This document shows positions 17,105 to 23,968 of a stretch of DNA of 64,000 nt, in pieces. How positions within the stretch are numbered: the stretch's first letter is position 1; the number at the start of each line of letters is the position of its first letter. This DNA is from Verrucomicrobiota bacterium (lineage in GTDB: Bacteria; Verrucomicrobiota; Verrucomicrobiia; Chthoniobacterales; Terrimicrobiaceae): NCBI GenBank assembly GCA_026398275.1, contig JAPLTF010000064.1, forward strand, positions 1-64,000, read 5' to 3'. Below the pieces are notes generated by a model. That model made no database searches. It was not told where the DNA came from and saw only the letters and a list, made by a program, of their open reading frames with translations. Position numbers and translations under genes: made by a program.

Positions 17105-18109
17105 ATGAAAAAATCCGGTTGCCTCATGGTTTTCCTGTTCGTCGCCGTCTGCGCGAGCATGTTTGTGAATTTGATCCTCCTGGCCGCGCTGGGAGCAAGG
17201 GGCACCTCCGGGATGGCGGGCGTGAAGCTTCTGAAGCCGAAAACTTTCGAGGAAAGAATTCTCATCGACGGCGCAGGCTCGTCCGCCAAGGTCGCCGTGA
17301 TTCCTCTTGATGGAGTGATCGCATTCGGGGCCACCGGCAGCCTCGGCAACTCGATGGTCGATGACTTCAAAGCCGCGCTGGAGCAGGCGGAAAACGACAA
17401 GCAGATCAAGGCCGTGGTCCTGCAGGTGGATTCGCCCGGCGGGGAGATCACGGCCTCGGACGTTCTGTATGACGCGATCTGCCGCCTCGCGCGACACAAA
17501 CCAGTCGTCGTCTATTTCAACTCCATCGGAGCTTCGGGGGCCTACTACGCCGCCTGCGGCGCGAACTGGATCATGTGCAACAACACGACCTTCACCGGCA
17601 GCATCGGGGTGATCATCTCCACGCTGAATTACCGCGACCTGTTCGGAAAGCTCGGCCTCCAGTCCGTGATCTTCAAAAGCGGAAAATTCAAGGACATGCT
17701 CAACGGAGCCCGCGAGATGACCGATGATGAAAAGACCTATGTGCAGGGGCTGGTCATGCAGAGCTACGACCGCTTCGTCGGCATCGTCGCGCGCTCCCGC
17801 AAGCTGGATGAGAAGGAGCTCCGCGAGGGGGTCGCCGACGGCCGCGTGCTGAGCGGAACCGATGCCTTCGCCTCGCGCCTGGTGGACGAGCTCGGCTACA
17901 TCGAGGACGCCTATGACAAAGCTGCGGAGCTTGGAGGCGTCCCGGATGCCCAGATCGTCAGATACGAACGCGCCTACAGCTTCGACAAGTTTTTCCGCAT
18001 GTTCGGAGAGTCGCGCGCTTCGACAAATATCGAACTCGACCTGCTCCCGAAAGCCACACTCCTGGAACCGGGAAGGATTTACCTCCTCCCTTCGTTCTTC
18101 GCACCGTAA
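17105..18109 (+). CDS. sppA: Signal peptide peptidase SppA (family S49)
   Basis: A 334-residue membrane-anchored serine peptidase. The N-terminal anchor covers residues 8-32. The core begins AVIPLDGVIAFG; VVLQVDSPGGEITASD marks the first crotonase-like repeat, and the nucleophile is the Ser of NSIGASGAYYAACG. The general base is likely the Lys in the FKSGKFKDM segment, followed by the helix EMTDDEKTYVQGLV. This is the short single-domain form, as in Bacillus and archaea, rather than the double-length E. coli protein. It clears cleaved signal peptides in the membrane. A 67-base gap separates it from the preceding repeat. Confidence 0.9.
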   Translation: MKKSGCLMVFLFVAVCASMFVNLILLAALGARGTSGMAGVKLLKPKTFEERILIDGAGSSAKVAVIPLDGVIAFGATGSLGNSMVDDFKAALEQAENDKQIKAVVLQVDSPGGEITASDVLYDAICRLARHKPVVVYFNSIGASGAYYAACGANWIMCNNTTFTGSIGVIISTLNYRDLFGKLGLQSVIFKSGKFKDMLNGAREMTDDEKTYVQGLVMQSYDRFVGIVARSRKLDEKELREGVADGRVLSGTDAFASRLVDELGYIEDAYDKAAELGGVPDAQIVRYERAYSFDKFFRMFGESRASTNIELDLLPKATLLEPGRIYLLPSFFAP

Positions 18110-18249
18110 TCCGGAATCGCGCTTTCCGCTTCCGGCGAGCACCCGGTTTGGTGCATCTGTCGGAAGACATTTCCGAAATGATCGGGGCAGGAGCGGGGAT
18201 GCAACTCCCCGCCCCTCCCACCAAACCGGACAGGCAAGTTTTCCGCATC

Positions 18250-18269
18250 TTATGTGGCTAGCCACATAA
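18250..18269. promoter_or_regulatory. Perfect 20-bp palindrome
   Basis: TTATGTGGCTAGCCACATAA is a perfect palindrome in the sppA-rpmA intergenic region. ACATAAC recurs 15 bases on. No loop is left for a good hairpin, so a dimeric regulator site is more likely than a terminator. The regulator is unknown. The rest of 18110-18430 shows nothing else that I can name. Confidence 0.4.
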
Positions 18270-18430
18270 CGAGGCTCGCAACATAACGCATCCGGCTTTC
18301 CAGTCAGCATTTTGCTCCTCCTCCTTGTCCTCCTGTTCTCCGTGGTTCAAAACGTTTTTCGGATCAAGGGACGACACGGCGGTCATCCCTCCATTCCGGA
18401 AATGGATTTGGCCAAGGTGCCTGAAAACGA

Positions 18431-18457
18431 TGAAGGCCCTTGAATCAAGGGCCTTCA
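18431..18457 (-). terminator. Terminator hairpin of rplU-rpmA
   Basis: A 13-bp perfect stem TGAAGGCCCTTGA / TCAAGGGCCTTCA around a single base, 29 bases after the rpmA stop. A short T run follows on the minus strand (CGTTTTC). Confidence 0.65.
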
Positions 18458-18485
18458 CAGCGAGCCTGCTGCTGCTATCGAAAAA

Positions 18486-18737
18486 TCAGTTCGTGGCAGG
18501 CTCGACGTTCACGCGGCGGCCGGAACGGTCGAACTTTACATTCCCGTCTTGGAGCGCCCAGATCGTGTAGTCGCGCCCGAGCCCGACATTCCGGCCTGGC
18601 TGGAACTTCGTCCCGCGCTGGCGGATGATGATGTTGCCGGCAACGACTGCTTCCCCGCCGAATTTTTTCACGCCGAGCCGTTTGCTTTGGCTATCGCGTC
18701 CGTTTTTGACACTTCCTTGTCCTTTTTTATGGGCCAT
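18486..18737 (-). CDS. rpmA: 50S ribosomal protein L27
   Basis: An 83-residue L27 of normal length. It begins [15 protein letters not shown], continues with the diagnostic block [15 protein letters not shown] and then [13 protein letters not shown]. The N-terminal tail reaches the peptidyl-transferase centre. There is no N-terminal extension of the Firmicutes type. It follows rplU by six bases, the usual arrangement. Confidence 0.97.
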   Translation of the reverse strand: MAHKKGQGSVKNGRDSQSKRLGVKKFGGEAVVAGNIIIRQRGTKFQPGRNVGLGRDYTIWALQDGNVKFDRSGRRVNVEPATN

Positions 18738-18743
18738 GACGAG

Positions 18744-19061
18744 TTACTTGGTGGAGATGGTTTCGATTTTGAGTTTGGTGAGCTGGCGGCGGTGGCCCAC
18801 CGTGCGGTGGTAGCCTTTGCGGCGCTTGAATTTGAAGGCGATCACCTTGTCGTCTTTGAACTGGTCGACGACCTCGGCCGTGACCTTCGCCCCGGCGACG
18901 AGCGGCTCGCCAATCGTCACGGAAGAACCGTTGGCAACGAGCAGCACTTCCGAGAACTCGGTTTTTGTTCCGGCCTCGACGTCAAGCTTTTCGACTTCAA
19001 TCTCATCGCCCTCGGCGACGCGGTATTGTTTACCGCCTGTTTGTATCACTGCGTATGCCAT
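18744..19061 (-). CDS. rplU: 50S ribosomal protein L21
   Basis: A 105-residue L21. It starts [15 protein letters not shown], contains [15 protein letters not shown], and ends in the [18 protein letters not shown] block typical of the family. It binds 23S rRNA. The ATG at 19061 is chosen by homology to other L21 starts. First gene of the rplU-rpmA operon, transcribed away from the tRNA-Leu gene. Confidence 0.97.
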   Translation of the reverse strand: MAYAVIQTGGKQYRVAEGDEIEVEKLDVEAGTKTEFSEVLLVANGSSVTIGEPLVAGAKVTAEVVDQFKDDKVIAFKFKRRKGYHRTVGHRRQLTKLKIETISTK

Positions 19062-19143
19062 AAATATTCCGTTAAATTCCGTTTCGGTTGGAATTGTCCA
19101 AACTGGGGCAATCACTCGAATTCCGCAAGCGCAAATTTCAGCC

Positions 19144-19171
19144 TTGCCAAAATATCCCCCGCCGATAAATT
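19144..19171 (+). promoter_or_regulatory. Promoter of tRNA-Leu
   Basis: TTGCCA (19144-19149), 16 bases, TAAATT (19166-19171). The predicted start near 19178 lies about 13 bases before the mature tRNA. Confidence 0.55.
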
Positions 19172-19190
19172 TTCCACCTCATCCCCAATT

Positions 19191-19271
19191 GCTCGGGTGG
19201 TGAAATGGCAGACACGTACGTTTGAGGGGCGTATGCCGCAAGGCATGGGGGTTCAAGTCCCCCCCCGAGCA
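19191..19271 (+). tRNA. tRNA-Leu (GAG)
   Basis: Class II tRNA. The acceptor stem is GCTCGGG/CCCGAGC, the anticodon stem TACGT/GCGTA encloses the loop TTGAGGG with anticodon GAG, the variable arm is long (TGCC-GCAA-GGCA), and the T-arm is GGGGG-TTCAAGT-CCCCC. The discriminator is A and CCA is not encoded. Its 3' end is the integration site of the element that follows. Confidence 0.95.
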
Positions 19272-19273
19272 CT
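19245..19273 (+). repeat. attL: left 29-bp copy of the attachment core
   Basis: The 29 bases from the variable arm through the T-arm and acceptor strand of tRNA-Leu recur exactly at 28351-28379. Duplication of a tRNA 3' end at both edges is the standard footprint of tyrosine-integrase elements, and it keeps the tRNA intact. Confidence 0.9.
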
Positions 19274-19347
19274 CTTTTGATTATCAGCTACTTACAAAAG
19301 AGAAAACGCAAAACGGGAACACCGCCGGGAACACGTCCGCCACGGTG

Positions 19348-19364
19348 CGCCAATCGCCGCCAAT
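19348..19364. promoter_or_regulatory. Candidate integrase arm sites, left end
   Basis: Two direct copies of CGCCAAT spaced 10 bases (19348-19354, 19358-19364), about 75 bases inside attL. The right end has the same motif at the same 10-base spacing. One helical turn suggests binding to one DNA face. Confidence 0.45.
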
Positions 19365-19595
19365 CGCTAGAATTGCCATTGCGCGTATTCCCGGAAGGCA
19401 TCTATTCCGCAGGATTTTCGACAAGAAATATCGCGAACACCCCGATTGTAAAAAATTTTCCGCGCCCGGAACCGGTATATGTTCGACGCACCCCATGCTT
19501 TTTTTTTTCGCCCCCCCCGGCTACCTTGCCAACTCAGCCCAAAGAAAAACCTTCTCGATCAGCACCGGCATGATTCACAATCAGCCTCAAGAATC

Positions 19596-19979
19596 ATGAA
19601 GACGTTCATCCGCTTGTCATTCGCTCTATTTCTCCTTGCGCTTGCAGGGTGCTCAACCTGGGGAAGCAGAGTTGCAATGGGGGACCAGCGATACCCGAAA
19701 GTTCCAGTCCAGCACGTCATGATTCTATTCGAGCCTCCGCAGCGGGCCTATGAGCAAATCGGAATTGTCAGTTCCCTTGGCGGAGCATTTGCCAGCGAAG
19801 GGGATATGTTTCGGAAAATGCAGATGTCAGCCGCAGGCCTTGGCGCTGATGCGGTAATTGTCAGAGGGACGGGAACGAGCGTGAAATCCGGTAATGGCGT
19901 TACCGTCGTCCAGTCGCAATCCGTAAACAATTATTGGGACTTCCCAAAGACGAACGGCATCGCGATCAAATACAAGTAG
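19596..19979 (+). CDS. Small lipoprotein of unknown function (element-borne)
   Basis: A 127-residue predicted lipoprotein. A basic start (MKTFIRLS) and a hydrophobic core lead to the lipobox LAGC. The mature part contains HVMILFEPPQRAYEQIGIVS and SAAGLGADAVIV. That looks like the small YbjQ/YdgH-like alpha-beta fold seen in heavy-metal-binding or DUF4156-type lipoproteins: a strand, then a helix of the type AxxxGADAVI. No substrate residues are visible. It lies inside the element with its own rightward orientation, so it is probably cargo. Confidence 0.65.
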   Translation: MKTFIRLSFALFLLALAGCSTWGSRVAMGDQRYPKVPVQHVMILFEPPQRAYEQIGIVSSLGGAFASEGDMFRKMQMSAAGLGADAVIVRGTGTSVKSGNGVTVVQSQSVNNYWDFPKTNGIAIKYK

Positions 19980-20073
19980 GCGAAGCACATCTTCCCGGCA
20001 CTTTTCGGGGGGGGGGGGGAAGCCTATACGCCCCGGCGTAGTATTTCATCCGCAAGCACAAAATCATTTCCGC

Positions 20074-20102
20074 TTGACCAACTGCCGCAATGGGAATTCT
20101 GT
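20074..20102 (+). promoter_or_regulatory. Possible promoter of the structured RNA
   Basis: TTGACC (20074-20079), 17 bases, TTCTGT (20097-20102). The -10 is poor. The start would fall about five bases before the first hairpin. Confidence 0.3.
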
Positions 20103-20104
20103 TC

Positions 20105-20509
20105 AACCACTCAGTAGCGTAGGGGCCACCCCCGCTAAAACTACTGTAGAGCCCGTGGGATTGGTGCGCGATCCGCCCGGATTCATTCCGGCGAGGCGGG
20201 CGGAAGTGAGAGCGATCTCACTTTGACGAGGCCGCTGAAAAGCGGTTTAGAGCCTTCGGGGGGTTGAGCCATAAAATCAACCCCCCACTTTCCTGCAAAG
20301 GTCCGCATTTAAAACGCGACCCCGCCGCCACGACCGATCTCCCGAAAGGATGATAAGTCAGAAAGTTTGACTCCATCGAGCAGTTGACGCATGGTCATCA
20401 CAGGAGAAGAACTCTCCGAAGATTTTCCACGCGGGGTCGCCCCGACTCTGTTCGGGGAACGAGCCGTGGTTCTCCTGCCCGGTGCGAGAAATCGCATCGG
20501 GCAGTTTTT
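20105..20509 (+). ncRNA. Candidate large structured RNA of unknown class
   Basis: About 400 bases without a credible ORF, packed with perfect stems. Hairpin 20112-20146 is CAGTAG/CTACTG with an inner GGGG/CCCC. TCCGCCCG (20172-20179) pairs with CGGGCGGA (20197-20204). A 7-bp stem 20205-20222 is closed by the GNRA loop GCGA, and a 5-bp stem 20232-20245 by the GNRA loop GAAA. A 10-bp stem joins 20258-20267 to 20277-20286. A perfect 10-bp long-range stem joins GCGACCCCGC (20316-20325) to GCGGGGTCGC (20431-20440) and encloses two hairpins (20356-20372, 20403-20417). CCCCGA/TCGGGG (20440-20457) and an intrinsic terminator follow. GNRA loops and the T tract exist only when read on the plus strand. 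I see no RNase P, tmRNA, SRP or group I/II signature. Confidence 0.6.
20475..20509 (+). terminator. Intrinsic terminator of the structured RNA
   Basis: The stem CTGCCCG-TGCGA / TCGCA-CGGGCAG with a GAAA-type loop is followed directly by TTTTT. It is a textbook rho-independent terminator on the plus strand, with no coding gene in the 490 bases before it. Confidence 0.75.
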
Positions 20510-20730
20510 CTATCTGGGTAAGACAAACAAAACCCCACCAGCGGGCAGTCCGGCGCAAGGGGGGGGCGATTCCGATCAGGCTGGCCGGGCGATCCCCACA
20601 AGCCTCTCCTTTGTTCTCAACCTATTTCGAGCGAATCAATTTAGATTCGACACCTCCCACCGGCTCGACTGCCCCCCTCCCCCCACCATGCTTGAAACGC
20701 AGGGGGAATCTCTCTATCCCATCGGGAACC

Positions 20731-20982
20731 ATGCGAGGAATGACATTGCCGAAATATCCGCCTATTCCCTTCGACAAGCTGAAGGAGCAAGTTTCGCGGA
20801 GCGAAGGAAACCTCGGCGACAACTCCCCGGCCATGCCCATGTTCTCCCTTGGGCTGATAGATACGGACGGAAACGTGACGCCAAAGGGTTTCGCGAATCG
20901 GGCAAGACTGGAAGCGGCAGCGGGCACACTTAGCCGCAAAGTTCTTCAACAACTGGAAGCCAAAGCCAGCTTCACCCGCTGA
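20731..20982 (+). CDS. Possible small protein convergent with the recombinase
   Basis: An 83-residue frame (80 from the ATG at 20740) with protein-like composition: KYPPIPFDKLKEQVSRSEGN, then GLIDTDGNVTPKGFANRARL. No known domain. GAGGA directly abuts the ATG at 20740, which is too close for a normal ribosome binding site. Its 3' end overlaps the recombinase gene on the other strand by 37 bases. The upstream extension of the same frame runs through the RNA terminator and is not coding. Confidence 0.35.
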   Translation: MRGMTLPKYPPIPFDKLKEQVSRSEGNLGDNSPAMPMFSLGLIDTDGNVTPKGFANRARLEAAAGTLSRKVLQQLEAKASFTR

Positions 20983-21602
20983 ACCGTGCTCGCCCCCTTG
21001 CCCGTAATCTTCGCTGTGTTCCTCACGCTCTGCCCGTCCCGCAGTTGCCGGGCAATGTCCGCATGGGTTTTCAGGAACTCAGCCAGGTCAACAGAGGAAC
21101 CAGCCGGACGGCCCAGCCGCTTGCCATCCCGCCGCGCCTGTGCCAGCCCCGACATAATCCGCTCCCGCAGAGTCTCAACCTCGGCCCGCGCCATTTCCGA
21201 AAGCAAGGCGAGCATGATCCCCGCCGCAGGATTCCGCTTGCCGGAAGGAAGAAGCGTCTCGATCCCCTGTGCATGCCAGTAAAGAGAAACCCCGGCATCC
21301 TCCAACGTCTCAACGAACTTGTGCGCGATGCTATTGCGCCGGGCCAACCGGGAGACTTCATGGACCAACACTTTCTTGATCGTGCCCGCCGCGGCCAAAG
21401 CCTCCACCCGCCGCAGGCCCGCCCGCTCGTCATCATCGGCCCGCCCGGAAACCGTCTCACGGCAAACCTCGATCACCGCATAACCCTTCTGCAAGGCATA
21501 CGCTTCCAATTCCGATACCTGCCGGGCAGTCTCCTGCTTCATGGTGGAAACACGAACGAGGATAGCGACCGGCACCGCTTGGGATTTTGATTTTGTTTTC
21601 AT
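20946..21602 (-). CDS. Serine recombinase (resolvase/invertase family)
   Basis: A 218-residue small serine recombinase. The catalytic Ser19 lies in ILVRVSTMKQ. The conserved ETVSGRADDDERAGL loop and the arginine-rich HEVSRLARRNS follow, then the dimer helix region MLALLSEMARAEVETLRERI and the RDGKRLGRPAG hinge. A C-terminal helix-turn-helix spans QLRDGQSVRNTAKITGKGAS. It cuts and rejoins DNA at paired sites. In an element with a tyrosine integrase it may resolve multimers or invert a segment. A cluster of repeated GTGTATTCA sites lies just upstream and may be its target or operator. Confidence 0.88.
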   Translation of the reverse strand: MKTKSKSQAVPVAILVRVSTMKQETARQVSELEAYALQKGYAVIEVCRETVSGRADDDERAGLRRVEALAAAGTIKKVLVHEVSRLARRNSIAHKFVETLEDAGVSLYWHAQGIETLLPSGKRNPAAGIMLALLSEMARAEVETLRERIMSGLAQARRDGKRLGRPAGSSVDLAEFLKTHADIARQLRDGQSVRNTAKITGKGASTVQRVKLALASSC

Positions 21603-21621
21603 CGGAGGGAATCATTGCACG

Positions 21622-21657
21622 GTGTATTCAATTAAACAAGTGTTTTCGTGAATACAC
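21622..21657. promoter_or_regulatory. Inverted repeat upstream of the recombinase gene (res-like or operator)
   Basis: GTGTATTCA (21622-21630) and TGAATACAC (21649-21657) form a perfect 9-bp inverted repeat with an AT-rich centre. A third half-site TGAATACAC lies at 21724-21732. Resolvase res sites have this kind of layout: inverted half-sites next to the recombinase gene. Confidence 0.5.
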
Positions 21658-22121
21658 TTTTCACACACATTGAAATCCGCCATTCCCCGGCAAAATCCTT
21701 GCAGTTTTCGATTAACCTTTTTTTGAATACACACCCCACGAACATCCGGGCACACACTGCCCCGGTTTCAAACCGACCGCTATTTGTATTTCTTTCCCGC
21801 CATGCGAACCCATTACCGACGCCCAGACCACTCCCGCCCGCTTTTTTGCCAGCCCCTCCACCGGAAGACATGGAAGGAAGCCCAACCCCGATCCTCCTTT
21901 TATGTCGTCTATGCCGATTCGAGGAACCGGCAATCATTGGCGAAACACGCCCCCGCAGGACCGCTCCTCAATATCATTTTAAGGCAGTCAATCTGCATCC
22001 GTCCGCCCTCCCGCTCGCCCGGACCCGTCGCCCTCTGTCCTGTCCAACCTCCCAGCCGCCCGGACGCACAGCCTCCCAGGGCGATCACCGCCCCGGCGCC
22101 AGACACTCGCACCGCAAGCCC
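21658..22121. other. Intergenic stretch with no convincing gene
   Basis: Open frames on both strands here are rich in Pro, Arg and Ser, start without ribosome binding sites and overlap one another. Apart from the third TGAATACAC copy at 21724-21732 I see no repeat, hairpin or promoter worth naming. Confidence 0.5.
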
Positions 22122-22304
22122 TCAGTCCTGCACGTAACAGCTCCGACTCACCGGCACAGGTTTGCCAGCATAAAACGACTGAGGAGGTCTCAAGAGCATC
22201 GGCGGGCGACCCGGCACCAGATAGGAAATCTCCTTGCCCTTCCGCTTGGGACGCTTCTGCATGTCCGGCTTTTTTTCTTTCTCTGCGGGCTCTTTCTGTT
22301 TCAT
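22122..22304 (-). CDS. Possible small basic protein (weak)
   Basis: A 60-residue frame starting MKQKEPAEKEKKPDMQ, highly charged at the start and proline-rich later (LVPGRPPMLLRPPQSF). No ribosome binding site or known domain. It has the same orientation as the recombinase and ATPase genes flanking it. The composition could equally be chance in GC-rich DNA. Confidence 0.3.
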   Translation of the reverse strand: MKQKEPAEKEKKPDMQKRPKRKGKEISYLVPGRPPMLLRPPQSFYAGKPVPVSRSCYVQD

Positions 22305-22375
22305 GGACAAAGCAGTTGAAACAACATCCGCCTCGCAGCCACCATGCCGCAAGATATTTATTCGCCATGCTTGGA

Positions 22376-22400
22376 AGGGTGCGATTTTAAATCGCACCCT
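22376..22400. repeat. Perfect 12-bp inverted repeat around one base
   Basis: AGGGTGCGATTT-T-AAATCGCACCCT. The arms nearly touch, which favours a protein-binding operator over an RNA hairpin. Confidence 0.45.
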
Positions 22401-22490
22401 CCGAACTCGGCAGGACTTCCCAACACTCCGCCGCGTCCCCAGCCCGTCCGCGAGACGTGTCAACACTTCCTGATCGGTAGCTCAAATGAA

Positions 22491-22526
22491 GAAACCCAGA
22501 CCGGATGCAAGATCCGGCTGGGTTTC
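22491..22526 (-). terminator. Strong hairpin downstream of the ATPase gene
   Basis: GAAACCCAG-A-CCGGAT pairs with ATCCGG-CTGGGTTTC (15 bp with one bulged A) around GCAAG. It lies 190 bases after the ATPase stop. No T tract follows on either strand, so it may instead be part of a replication or recombination site. Confidence 0.4.
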
Positions 22527-22642
22527 TGCCGAGGCTGGCGTCAAGTCCAACCCAGCGCACGTTTATACTCGTGACGGCCTTCTTAGACTCGCGCCTGATT
22601 GGAGAATGTCAAACCCGATCCGCCATCCCGTCATTGACAACC

Positions 22643-22711
22643 ATTGGCGGACTTCCCGTTATTGGCGTCACTTGTCCATCCGGCCACCCCACATAGGACA
22701 ACCGGATGGAC
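22643..22711. repeat. Iteron-like repeats downstream of the ATPase gene
   Basis: Two copies of ATTGGCG (22643-22649, 22661-22667) match the inverted motif CGCCAAT at both element ends. Next to them GTCCATCCGG (22674-22683) and CCGGATGGAC (22702-22711) form a perfect 10-bp inverted repeat. GTCCATCCGG recurs at 26595-26604 and GTCCATCCG at 26629-26637. Candidate origin or accessory recombination sites. Confidence 0.4.
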
Positions 22712-22717
22712 GGACGC

Positions 22718-23968
22718 TCAATCTTCATCATCCTGCGAACGCTTGATGCCCGCTGCCGAAAGACGAATCACCCCGGATTCAATGTCCGGCTCGATCAGTT
22801 CCGCAAACCGCCCCTTCTGGTAGTCAAGCGCACTGTATGCCGCCGACCTCCCGCAATCTGTCAGCTCCTGCAATTTCTTCGCTCCCGCCGCCTGCGTCAT
22901 GGTCCGCGCCCCGTAGTCGAACAGTCGCAGGATATGCTCCTCCCGGATCTTCGCCATCGGCCCGGACTGTCCATCAAATGCGGTCCAGTCAAAATCATCG
23001 GCATGAGCGAAGAACCCGCCATCAGTCCGACGCCACGCCGACCGGGGAGCCATCACCCCATCGTTGCACTTCGCCACGGTCAAGACTGTGTGCGGATCAT
23101 CCTCCGCGTCTGTAGCAGCCTGCAAGGTCATCACCGCACGCGCCGAACTGGTTATCACATACGACCCCGCCAGCAGGTTCGCCATTGACCGGCCCCTGTG
23201 CTTGTCGCCCTCCCTTGGTTTCCTCAAATGGTGGACGACCAGCAAGGCCGGATTCGTCCCCACCTCGCCCGCAATCTGCCGCAAGTATGCAAGAAGCTCG
23301 ATAATGTCTCGCTCCTGCGAGTCGCTCACCATGCTATTGAGCGGATCAAACACGATCATGTCAGGCCCGAACTCCCGAGCCGCCGCCGTCAGGTCATCCC
23401 GGAAGTTTAGATTCTTCATCGCGATCATCCCATCCGGGGGAGCCGACACAATGAGCCGACCATCAAGCCCCGCCGCATCGCCAAGCTTTTGAAAATCCTT
23501 CGACAATCGGGGAAGTCCATTCTCGGATTGAACCACCATCGTTTTGAACCCGAAGTGAATCGGGAACCCCATCCAGTTTGATTCCCCCCGAGCCGCCGAC
23601 ACCGCCAGCGAGAACACCGCCCGCGATTTTCCGACACCTCCCGGCCCTGCAAAAATCGTCAGGGCTCCCCGCTGTATCAATGAGTCACCTACAAGAAAAT
23701 GATTCTCCGGCGTAACATATTCCGCGATCTCCGAAGGCCGCAGAAATTCAATCATCGGCTTCCGTTTCTCTTTTCCTGCCCGTCGCCCCTCCGCAGGATC
23801 AGCCCGCAGAGCCTCCACTTTCGCGGGATTCTCCTCCGCGACATCTGCCACGGCAGGAATCGTCACCGCTTCATTCGGCTCCTCCACCGCCCCACGAGCA
23901 GGGAGTTGCTCCGCGCCCGATTCGTCAGGATCATCACCGGACAGAGGATCGTAAAAACCGGCGCTCAT
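22718..23968 (-). CDS. RepA-like AAA/RecA-fold ATPase (replicative helicase type)
   Basis: A 416-residue ATPase resembling plasmid RepA helicases and the AAA_25 group. Walker A is AGPGGVGKS within LTIFAGPGGVGKSRAVFS. Walker B is in MIVFDPLNSMVSD, followed by the sensor region LLVVHHLRKPREG and the DNA-loop-like segment ANLLAGSYVITSSARA. A C-terminal region contains a winged-helix-like stretch (SAAYSALDYQKGRFAEL). GGAGG precedes the ATG at seven bases. The start overlaps the primase stop (ATGA), so primase and helicase are made together as an element-specific replication pair. Confidence 0.8.
   Translation of the reverse strand: MSAGFYDPLSGDDPDESGAEQLPARGAVEEPNEAVTIPAVADVAEENPAKVEALRADPAEGRRAGKEKRKPMIEFLRPSEIAEYVTPENHFLVGDSLIQRGALTIFAGPGGVGKSRAVFSLAVSAARGESNWMGFPIHFGFKTMVVQSENGLPRLSKDFQKLGDAAGLDGRLIVSAPPDGMIAMKNLNFRDDLTAAAREFGPDMIVFDPLNSMVSDSQERDIIELLAYLRQIAGEVGTNPALLVVHHLRKPREGDKHRGRSMANLLAGSYVITSSARAVMTLQAATDAEDDPHTVLTVAKCNDGVMAPRSAWRRTDGGFFAHADDFDWTAFDGQSGPMAKIREEHILRLFDYGARTMTQAAGAKKLQELTDCGRSAAYSALDYQKGRFAELIEPDIESGVIRLSAAGIKRSQDDED

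Noticed and set aside
19191-19271. Possibility that a group I intron interrupts tRNA-Leu, given the nearby structured RNA
   Set aside because: The tRNA is continuous and folds completely; the RNA lies 830 bases downstream and lacks group I core signals.
20391-20933. 180-codon plus-strand frame after the structured RNA
   Set aside because: It starts inside the RNA, crosses its terminator and has no protein-like composition.
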